Assembly (NCBI RefSeq): GCF_004023665.1
Contig: NZ_SAUF01000001.1
Span: 916,501-980,500, forward strand
Origin: Afifella aestuarii
GTDB taxonomy: Bacteria; Pseudomonadota; Alphaproteobacteria; Rhizobiales; Afifellaceae
Direction: 5' to 3'
DNA: 64,000 bases
Program-made: the position numbers and the translations under genes
The notes under the pieces: generated by a model
What the model was told of the DNA's origin: nothing
Databases searched by the model: none
Seen by the model: only the letters and a program-made list of their open reading frames with translations
Shown here: piece after piece, positions 52,364 through 59,025 of the stretch
How positions within the stretch are numbered: position 1 is the first letter of the stretch
Layout of the letters: the number at the start of each line of letters is the position of its first letter

Positions 52364-53707
52364 ATGTCGTCGGGGATGCATCTTCGTGTCGAAGCCGGCA
52401 CGGCCGAGATTGCCGGTCATGCCTTCACGGTGCCGCAACGCATCGACTGGGAGGCGGGCGATATCGTCTATCTCGATGCCGCTTCGAGTGAGCGTCCCTC
52501 TTTGTTTCTTGAGCTCTTGTCGGGGCTCGCGCGCTTTTCCAGGTATTTGCAGCCCGTCGAGGGGCGCGCGATGGTGCGGCGGCCTTTCCCGGTGCGCGGG
52601 CTCGACCTCTTTTCTTTCCGGCTCCCGGACGGTTCGTCGTTCAAGCTCACCCTGCCGGATGAAGAGTGCCCGGCCGGCCTCGATTTCCGTCTTCACCGCG
52701 CACAGACGATCGGCTTCGTTTTCGGCGAGCCGAAGCAGTATAGCGTCGGGCGCAACGTCGCCGAGGAGATCCGCTATTCCTTCGCCGCCCTCGGGCGGGA
52801 GGTGCCTTCGGATCTTTCCGCTTTTGACACATACGGTCTGACGAAGATCCTGGCGCATCCGACGCAGTCCCTCTCCGGGGGAGAGAGCCACCGCCTCAAT
52901 ATCGCCTGCGTGGTGGAAACCGGATCGCCCTTCCTGATCCTGGATTTGAGCGCCGCCAATCTCGACCGCGATTTCAAGGCGTTCCTGAAGACGTTGTTGA
53001 ACGAGATCCGGGAGACCCGCATCGTTCTCATCTATGACGGGGGACGGGGAGATTTCGCCGATCTCTGTCGTCGCGCGGTGACGATTTCGGCCGGGCGTGT
53101 CGCAACGGTCGAGGTGGCGAGCGTACGGGAGGCATGCGCCTCGCGAGCGCCGCTTCTCCTCACCGACCCGGCGCGTGAGGGCGCCGAGCCCATCCTCGTT
53201 GCCGAGGGGTTTGGTCATGCAGGCCTGGCGCGGCCTTTTTCTGCCCTTTTGCGGGAGGGAGAGCATGCGCTCTTCCTGGCCCCGAACGGAACGGGCAAGA
53301 CGTCACTCGCCCGCGGTCTCGTCGGCATCGACGCGCGCCATGATGGCCGGCTGTGGCGGCGGGAGGGGAGCCGGATCGCCGCCATCTTCCAGTATCCCGA
53401 TCGTCTGCCGGTGCATTTGACGGTGGGTGAACTCGATCGGGGCGGCGCCTTTCGCGACCATTTTCCCGAGGTGGGGCGGGACGTGCGGGTCGCAGAACTC
53501 CCGCTGTCTCGCAAAAAGCTCCTCTATGTTCTCGCCTTCCTGGCGATGCCGCTCGACATTCTCGTTCTCGACGAGCCCTTCGCCGGGCTCGACCGGCCGG
53601 AGATGGAAATCCTGCTTGCGCAGATCAACGCGGCAACCGGACTGTCGGCGATGATCTTCAGCCATGAGGCAGAGATCGACGCCGAGACGGTGCGCCATCT
53701 CATATGA
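52364..53707 (+). CDS. ECF transporter fused double ATPase with complementary degenerate halves
   Basis: 447 residues with two ABC domains. Domain 1 has no Walker A (YLDAASSERPS at 36-46), a Walker B without the catalytic glutamate (LILDLS, Asp194-Leu195), but an intact signature LSGGE (170-174). Domain 2 has an intact Walker A (PNGTGKT, 307-313), Q-loop IFQYPD and Walker B LDEP (Asp403-Glu404), but its signature is lost (PLSRKK, 380-385). In a head-to-tail pair only one composite ATP site would work. Fused ECF ATPases of the YkoD type are known. The start is one of several close ATGs. Confidence 0.82.
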   Translation: MSSGMHLRVEAGTAEIAGHAFTVPQRIDWEAGDIVYLDAASSERPSLFLELLSGLARFSRYLQPVEGRAMVRRPFPVRGLDLFSFRLPDGSSFKLTLPDEECPAGLDFRLHRAQTIGFVFGEPKQYSVGRNVAEEIRYSFAALGREVPSDLSAFDTYGLTKILAHPTQSLSGGESHRLNIACVVETGSPFLILDLSAANLDRDFKAFLKTLLNEIRETRIVLIYDGGRGDFADLCRRAVTISAGRVATVEVASVREACASRAPLLLTDPAREGAEPILVAEGFGHAGLARPFSALLREGEHALFLAPNGTGKTSLARGLVGIDARHDGRLWRREGSRIAAIFQYPDRLPVHLTVGELDRGGAFRDHFPEVGRDVRVAELPLSRKKLLYVLAFLAMPLDILVLDEPFAGLDRPEMEILLAQINAATGLSAMIFSHEAEIDAETVRHLI

Positions 53708-54411
53708 TCTTCTTCCTTGCACTTGCCTTCGCCTGCGGGGCGGCCAGCAGCCTTGGCGACTTCGTCTTGCCGGCGCTCGGCGTGGTCGCGCGAAGCCTCT
53801 ATCTGCGCAAGAGTTTCAGACTGCCGGTCTATGCGCTTCTGCTCCCGGCGATCTCGGCTTGCGTCCTCGTTGTCTCCGCCTTCGGCGTGGCGATTGTGCG
53901 CGGCGCCACGCCCGAGGCCGCCTTCGAGATGCTCGCCGGCGACTTCCTCTTTCTCCGCATCCCCTGTGCGATGTTTCTTCTCCTCGTCTTCGTGCACAAC
54001 AACCGCGCCGAACTCGTCGATTTTCTCGGCCGCGTGCCGGTCGTCAATTACGTCGTGCATTTCATGGAGCGGGCGCAGGACGTGCTGGCGGAAGCCATGC
54101 GAGAGACGCGCTACACCGCCGATGCGCTCGAGGCGGCCACACCTGCGGCAAGCGGGCGGGGGCCAGTCTCGGCAGTGCGGCGCCTGTCACGGCGTCTCGA
54201 TACGCTCATGGTGTTTCTGGTGATCTACGTGGAGCGGGTGACGACCGTGATCGAGGCGCGGGGCGTGCTGCCGCCGATGCGCCGCTGGCGCGGCTATGGA
54301 GGCAGGGCCGAAATCGTTGCCGACGGCCTCGTCTGCGGGGCCTATCTCATCTGGATCTGGGGGCCATCTGTGGTCCGGCACATGGCCGGAGCGGGCGGCG
54401 TCGCCGGCTGA
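53704..54411 (+). CDS. ECF transporter transmembrane (T) component
   Basis: 235 residues with about five hydrophobic segments. The cytoplasmic coupling-helix motif with Ala-Arg-Gly is VIEARGVLPPMRRW, near residue 185. Its ATG overlaps the ATPase stop (ATGA). It completes the S, AA and T set, so the operon can form a whole importer. Confidence 0.82.
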   Translation: MIFFLALAFACGAASSLGDFVLPALGVVARSLYLRKSFRLPVYALLLPAISACVLVVSAFGVAIVRGATPEAAFEMLAGDFLFLRIPCAMFLLLVFVHNNRAELVDFLGRVPVVNYVVHFMERAQDVLAEAMRETRYTADALEAATPAASGRGPVSAVRRLSRRLDTLMVFLVIYVERVTTVIEARGVLPPMRRWRGYGGRAEIVADGLVCGAYLIWIWGPSVVRHMAGAGGVAG

Positions 54412-54444
54412 AGGCGCGCTGTCCCGATCCTTTGCGCGGCAATC

Positions 54445-55194
54445 TCAGAAGATGGAGCGTCCGCGATGCGAAGCTGAGGTCCGTGAGGTGTCGGCGATCC
54501 AGGCATTCGGCTTGCGATCGAGCGCGGAGAGGGGCGAGCGGTCTATGTCCAGCCATCCTCGGTCAATCGCGAAGCGGACGATATCGGCCCGGCTTTGCAG
54601 AGAGAGCTTTTGCGCCGCGCGACGCTTGTAGGTCTCGACAGACTTCGGGCTGACACAGAGCTTCCCGGCGATCTCCTTGATACTGAAGCCGAAAGCGGTG
54701 AGCTTCAAAGTCTCTTCTTCCCGCCGGGTGATCTCCGTCTCCTCGCTGTCATTCTCGCCTTCATTGACACAGGGCAGGAGTTGCGTGGCGAGGCAGGGGT
54801 CGATGTAGCGCCTGCCGGAGAGAACGAGACGCAACGCGTCGATGAGGTGGCGTGCCTCGGAGCTCTTGAGCACGTATCCGGTGACGCCCAGCGCAAACAC
54901 ACGCTGAAGAATGCGTGTGTCCGCATGCATCGTGTAGGCGAGGACCGGAAGAGACGGCGCTCTTGCGATCGCCTCCGGCAGCCAGGCGCCTTCCGCTGCA
55001 CCAGGGAGGCTCAGGTCGGCGACGAGCGCATCGAGGGTGCCGCTTTCCGCGAGCGCCAAAGCCTGTTCGGCGGTGCGCGCCTCGCCGGAAAATTCGAACC
55101 CCTCTTCATATTCCAACGCAGCACGGATGCCTGCGATTACGCAGGGATGATCATCCACGACGCCTATGCGATACGCTTTCGAAGCTGCTTGCAT
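54445..55194 (-). CDS. LuxR/NarL-type response regulator
   Basis: 249 residues. Receiver: VVDDHPCVIAGIRAALE with acceptor aspartate in VADLSLPG and the conserved lysine in GYVLKSSEARHLIDAL. Output: LuxR helix-turn-helix ITRREEETLKLTAFGFSIKEIAG with SPKSVETYKRRAAQKL. CTGGAGG precedes ATG 55194. The gene overlaps the 3' end of the histidine-phosphotransfer-like gene by 44 bp. It is probably the regulator of the divergent secretion operon. Confidence 0.9.
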   Translation of the reverse strand: MQAASKAYRIGVVDDHPCVIAGIRAALEYEEGFEFSGEARTAEQALALAESGTLDALVADLSLPGAAEGAWLPEAIARAPSLPVLAYTMHADTRILQRVFALGVTGYVLKSSEARHLIDALRLVLSGRRYIDPCLATQLLPCVNEGENDSEETEITRREEETLKLTAFGFSIKEIAGKLCVSPKSVETYKRRAAQKLSLQSRADIVRFAIDRGWLDIDRSPLSALDRKPNAWIADTSRTSASHRGRSIF

Positions 55195-55816
55195 CGTCTT
55201 TTGCCTCCAGGGAGATGGAGAACCGAGCATTCTGCCCATTCGAGGGTCGGATCTCGACTCTGAGTGGTGAGAATTCTTCTCTTGTCTTCTGTATGGCGGT
55301 CGAAAAAACGAAGTCTTCTAACGAACCTTCAGGATTTCCCCATCCATCTTTAAAATTTGCTTCAATATGCGCTACAACTGTAAATCGGTCCACAGCTGAA
55401 AGGCTGACTGCGACAAAAGCATCATCGTGCCGGAGACAGCGTGCGGCGGCGATGATCCGTTCGATTGCGCAGGCGACCACGAGGCAGAAACGCAGGCTGA
55501 AAAAGCCGGCGTTTTCTTTCGAGGAAAGAAGGTCGATCTGCAGATGATGGCGGGCTGCAATGACCGGAGCCATCGCGCGCACGAATTCGTCGAGAGAAAT
55601 TGAGCAGGTGTGGGAAAGTTGTGTGGCCGAATAGATGCGATGGATGAGAGGAGAGATCTGGTCGACGTCGCGACCAATATCTCTGATCAGCTCGTCGTCG
55701 GCATATTTTCGTGTCAGCTGAAGAAGCTTGAGATTAAGCGAACTCAGAGACGCGCCGACGATGTCGTGTAGCAGCGATATCTCCTCGCACAGCGCGCATT
55801 CCTGTTCCGCTTGCAT
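55151..55816 (-). CDS. Histidine-phosphotransfer or atypical sensor-like protein
   Basis: 221 residues, no membrane helix. A helical segment at residues 14-35 carries LLHDIVGASLSSLNLKLLQL, with His17 followed by Asp, like the H-box of ChpT or HisKA_3 proteins. No N, G1 or G2 ATP-binding boxes are seen, so it may relay phosphate rather than use ATP. Two cysteines (CALC, residues 7-10) lie just before the H-box. GGGGGAA precedes the ATG. The 44-bp overlap with the response regulator makes them a pair. Family not firmly recognised. Confidence 0.65.
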   Translation of the reverse strand: MQAEQECALCEEISLLHDIVGASLSSLNLKLLQLTRKYADDELIRDIGRDVDQISPLIHRIYSATQLSHTCSISLDEFVRAMAPVIAARHHLQIDLLSSKENAGFFSLRFCLVVACAIERIIAAARCLRHDDAFVAVSLSAVDRFTVVAHIEANFKDGWGNPEGSLEDFVFSTAIQKTREEFSPLRVEIRPSNGQNARFSISLEAKDDASSFESVSHRRRG

Positions 55817-55871
55817 GCTTCCCCCTGAGCAGAGGCACGTTCTGCGTGTACCTTGGGTGCTCCGTAAGCAG

Positions 55872-55897
55872 AGGTTATTCTAATTAAAAATTAGAAT
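55872..55897. promoter_or_regulatory. Palindrome and shared 9-mer upstream of the regulator operon
   Basis: ATTCTAATT-AAA-AATTAGAAT (55877-55897) is a perfect 9+9 palindrome 60 bp upstream of the phosphotransfer gene. It is overlapped by AGGTTATTC (55872-55880), a 9-mer that recurs at 56662-56670 upstream of the secretion operon. Operator function is inferred. Confidence 0.5.
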
Positions 55898-55944
55898 CTA
55901 TATGTTTTTTCGAGTTTATTTGTGTCTTCGGGCGTTTCGTATTG

Positions 55945-56574
55945 TCATCGGTCAGGGGAGGGAAGGGGCCCGCCGGAGTTTTTCTCTGTGTTTGCCCGCA
56001 GATGGCGTTCGAGCTCAGGGAGGAATTGCCAGAGGTCGCGGTTGAGTTCTGTCATCGAGTGCGCCGCTTCGTTCATCTCGTCGAGGCGCTGGTCATCGAG
56101 CGGACGCTCACGTCCGAAATAGATACGGCCCCGCTTCTCCTCGATCCGCATCAGGTTTGTGTGCGTGATCTCGCCGAGCTGGTCGACCGCAAACATGGAA
56201 TGGTTGAGCTCGTTGCGCAGCTTCGTCGCCGCCTCGAAACGTTTCACGAGAAGCTTCAATTTCTTGGCAATCACGTCATCGCGGAGCTTTGCCTTCGCCA
56301 GCCTGTTGACGAGATCGAGCCGCGCCCGCGTGGTGTTGAGCGTTCCGAAGACGATGACCGAGGTCGGGTGGTCGGTTTCCATCAGCAGCATGAGGACGTG
56401 GACGAACAGGCTCTCGTTGTTCGACCAGTTGAGCACCAGGTTGCCGATGGTGGCGAAGATGCGCATCCGCCGCTCCTGCAAACCGCGCGGCGGGGCGGAG
56501 AACGCCTGGAAGGTGGGTGGCTCCGGAAGGCGCGAATCGGCTGCGGCGTCGTCCGCCGGATAGGTCTCGTCCAC
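55945..56574 (-). CDS. HEPN-like helical protein of unknown function
   Basis: 209 residues, mostly alpha-helical after a 35-residue loose N-terminus. The stretch KLRNELNHSMF contains Arg120-Asn121 and His125, which fits the Rx4-6H motif of HEPN-domain ribonucleases. Other helices: ATIGNLVLNWSNNESLFVHV and LNTTRARLDLVNRLAKAKL. The gene lies between the two-component pair and the divergent secretion operon. No antitoxin-like gene adjoins it. The HEPN assignment rests on one motif. Confidence 0.6.
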   Translation of the reverse strand: MDETYPADDAAADSRLPEPPTFQAFSAPPRGLQERRMRIFATIGNLVLNWSNNESLFVHVLMLLMETDHPTSVIVFGTLNTTRARLDLVNRLAKAKLRDDVIAKKLKLLVKRFEAATKLRNELNHSMFAVDQLGEITHTNLMRIEEKRGRIYFGRERPLDDQRLDEMNEAAHSMTELNRDLWQFLPELERHLRANTEKNSGGPLPSPDR

Positions 56575-56661
56575 CGATGAACCTCTTTGAGTTTATCTCG
56601 CGTAGGCTAAGGTCGACGGCATTCAGATTCAAAGTCAATGCAGCAGAAGTAGCGCAGTGTC

Positions 56662-56714
56662 AGGTTATTCCTGACGCTCTTTAGGGTAATACATGTTATC
56701 TGTATAGGAATAAC
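56662..56714. promoter_or_regulatory. Inverted GTTATTCCT sites in the divergent promoter region
   Basis: GTCAGG-TTATT-CCTGAC (56659-56675) is an inverted repeat that contains AGGTTATTC and GTTATTCCT. The inverse, AGGAATAAC, recurs at 56706-56714, centre to centre 42 bp or about four helical turns. Another GTCAGG lies at 56723. The 350-bp region 56575-56924 is AT-rich, holds no gene and should carry the promoters for both directions. Confidence 0.5.
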
Positions 56715-56924
56715 TCTGTCGTGTCAGGATTTTTTACGCGGAAACGGGGAATTTCCTGAGAGACAATTTGCCTCTGCGTCGCTCACCATTGGCGCAGTTG
56801 CTGGATGTTCCGGCAACCGGGCCCACCAGGGCTCCGACCAACGCGAGAGGCTGTTGAAGCCGTTCAATCCGCGTAGATGACGGGTTGCGGTCCCCGGCGG
56901 TCTCTCGACCAGAGGGAAGTGAAA

Positions 56925-57839
56925 ATGGCTACTGACCGTAACAATCTGGCATTCGCCAATGCCGGCGTCGCCGGTGCATTCCAGGACAGCTGGGGGAACG
57001 GCGTCGATGCGTCTGTGACGAACCAGGATTTCGACGTTCTCAGCAACAACGACGCGAGCGACGACGACAATCTTGATCTCGACGATCAGGACGTGGTCGA
57101 CATCGACGACAACGACGGTGGCGACGACATCGACGTCGCGGTTCTCGGTTCCGGCAATTCGAGCACGACCGATATCGATACCGACGAATCCTACTTCAGC
57201 GGGAATGAATCGACCTATACGTCGGACACGTCCGTCGACGTCTCCAATGTCGGCAACGAGACGTTCTCCTCCGACTTCAGTTCGGACGTCTCCTCGACCA
57301 ACACGTTCAATTATTCCGACGATGACGTGAACACGACCGGCAGCAACAACACTGCCGATGTCGGCGTCACCGACAGCTTCAACGAGACGATCGGCAATGT
57401 CGGCAATTGGTCGGACACCGATATCCATACGAAGATGGAGCAGATCTCCGACAGCGATCTCGTCGACGTCGATGGCCTTTGCGGCAATATCGACGATCTC
57501 CTGTCGCTCGGCGGTGACGGCAACGTCTTCGCTTTGGATCAGGTCCAGACGATGATGGATAGCGATTTCGTCGCCAATCCGACCGTCACCAACAACGGCC
57601 ATCTGGATCAGGCGGCGTATAATATCGACGGCGGCTACGCAGATGCGACCTCCGGCGTCGGGAATGTCGACGGTGCCAGCGATGTCGGCGGCAACGCCAA
57701 TGCCGGCGCGGACGCTCTCGCGGACCTCAGCGGCTTCGACCAGAGCATCAGCATGGGCGGCAACATCCAGTACGCCAGCATGAATCTCGATGTGGTCGGC
57801 GGCAGCGCGGACTCCGACATCATGGGCGACGACACCTGA
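56925..57839 (+). CDS. Acidic Asp/Asn/Ser-rich protein A, probable type I secretion cargo
   Basis: 304 residues with almost no basic residues and no signal peptide. Aspartate, asparagine, serine, threonine and glycine dominate, with blocks such as DDDNLDLDDQDVVDIDDND and GGDDIDVAV. There are no RTX GGxGxD nonamers. The core (DLVDVDGLCGNIDDLLSLGG) and C-terminus (VVGGSADSDIMGDDT) are conserved in the next gene, with which it forms a tandem pair. A type I secretion transporter lies 3 kb downstream on the same strand, so C-terminal secretion is inferred. Calcium binding is possible. I know no named family. Confidence 0.8.
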   Translation: MATDRNNLAFANAGVAGAFQDSWGNGVDASVTNQDFDVLSNNDASDDDNLDLDDQDVVDIDDNDGGDDIDVAVLGSGNSSTTDIDTDESYFSGNESTYTSDTSVDVSNVGNETFSSDFSSDVSSTNTFNYSDDDVNTTGSNNTADVGVTDSFNETIGNVGNWSDTDIHTKMEQISDSDLVDVDGLCGNIDDLLSLGGDGNVFALDQVQTMMDSDFVANPTVTNNGHLDQAAYNIDGGYADATSGVGNVDGASDVGGNANAGADALADLSGFDQSISMGGNIQYASMNLDVVGGSADSDIMGDDT

Positions 57840-57952
57840 TCCTATGCGCACGGCTTCGGCCGGATACGCATTCTTTCAACATCCGCTTGCGGGCATCGCC
57901 CTAAACGCTCCGGCTGTGCCTGCGCGAGCGACGACTTTCAAAGGAAAACGCT

Positions 57953-58897
57953 ATGTTCAACTTCAATCCGGCTCCTCCGGCGCCCGAAGAAAACAACACC
58001 GGCAGCACCAGTGCCGGCGTTGTGGGTGCGTTCCAGGACAGCAGCCACAACTTCGTTGACGGCTCCGAGAGCAATCTGAGCTCCTCCTTCATGAGCGGCA
58101 ACGATCTTTCGGATGACGACAACCAGGATATCGACGATCAGGACGGTCTCGATTTCGACGACAACGATGCCGGTGACGACATCGATATGGCGGTGGTCGA
58201 TTCCCTCAACACCTCCTCGTTCACCGTGGACAAGGATGTGTCAGTCGGCAGCGACAACACCAACACGGTGTCGAAGACGGTCGACGTCGATGTGGAAGAT
58301 TCCGGCAATTCCTCGGTCAATATCGCGAAGGCTTTAAACTTCACCGAGGAAAACACGACCAATTGGTCGGATGACGATGTCAACACGACGAACAGCGGCA
58401 ACACGCTCGGCGTCAACGTGGACAATGTCGGCAATCACACGCTGACCGATTCCTTCAATGCCAGCTCCTACACCGATATCAGCAACGATTACTGCCTCGA
58501 AGACAATGATCTCGTCGATCTCGACGGGCTCCAGGGCCGTATCGACGATATCTTGAGCGTCGGCGGAGACGGTAACGTCCTCAGCGGTCTGCAGGATCAG
58601 CTTCTCACCGACAACGATCTGGTGATGAGTCCGTCCGTGTCGAACAGCGGCTGGGCTTCCGTCAGCCAGGATGCCGGGTGCATCGACGGTGGCTGGACCG
58701 ATTCTGACGCAACCGTCGGAAATGTCGGCGGTGACAGCGACGTCGGTGCCAATGCGACGGCCTCTGCGGATGCTGCGGCCAATCTCTCTGCGTTCGGCCA
58801 GACAATCGAGACCGGCCTCAACACGCAGTATGCCCGCATCGACACGAGCGTCGTGGGTGGTTCCGACGACGGCGATATCGCCGGCGACGACGCCTGA
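57953..58897 (+). CDS. Acidic Asp/Asn/Ser-rich protein B, paralogue of protein A
   Basis: 314 residues, collinear with protein A. Shared landmarks in order: AGVVGAFQDS; DDDNQDIDDQD; DDNDAGDDIDMAV; DDVNTT; DLVDLDGL; GRIDDILSVGGDGNV; VGNVGGDSDVGANA; ANLSAFGQTIE; and the C-terminal VVGGSDDGDIAGDDA. The N-terminus differs (a proline-rich FNFNPAPPAPEE). It starts 113 bp after protein A; AAAGGAAAA lies upstream of its ATG. The pair probably arose by tandem duplication. Secretion by the downstream transporter is inferred. Confidence 0.8.
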   Translation: MFNFNPAPPAPEENNTGSTSAGVVGAFQDSSHNFVDGSESNLSSSFMSGNDLSDDDNQDIDDQDGLDFDDNDAGDDIDMAVVDSLNTSSFTVDKDVSVGSDNTNTVSKTVDVDVEDSGNSSVNIAKALNFTEENTTNWSDDDVNTTNSGNTLGVNVDNVGNHTLTDSFNASSYTDISNDYCLEDNDLVDLDGLQGRIDDILSVGGDGNVLSGLQDQLLTDNDLVMSPSVSNSGWASVSQDAGCIDGGWTDSDATVGNVGGDSDVGANATASADAAANLSAFGQTIETGLNTQYARIDTSVVGGSDDGDIAGDDA

Positions 58898-58963
58898 TCA
58901 GCCGAGCCCGCTGAACGGTGTTCGAAGGCTGAGGAGACTCAAACTTCGAGCGACACTGACACT

Positions 58964-58989
58964 GAGAGCCGCGCCATGTCGCGGCTCTC
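58964..58989 (+). terminator. Hairpin between protein B and the repeat-protein gene
   Basis: GAGAGCCGCG and CGCGGCTCTC form a perfect 10-bp stem with a six-base loop, followed by TCTGCC without a T-run. It may reduce read-through, so cargo mRNA would exceed transporter mRNA. Confidence 0.6.
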
Positions 58990-59025
58990 TCTGCCTCAAC
59001 TCGGTCAGAATCTCGGAGCCGCGCC

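Noticed and set aside
56925-58897. RTX-type calcium-binding toxins
   Set aside because: The Asp-rich blocks do not form GGxGxDxUx nonamer repeats, so the RTX label is not supported despite the nearby exporter.
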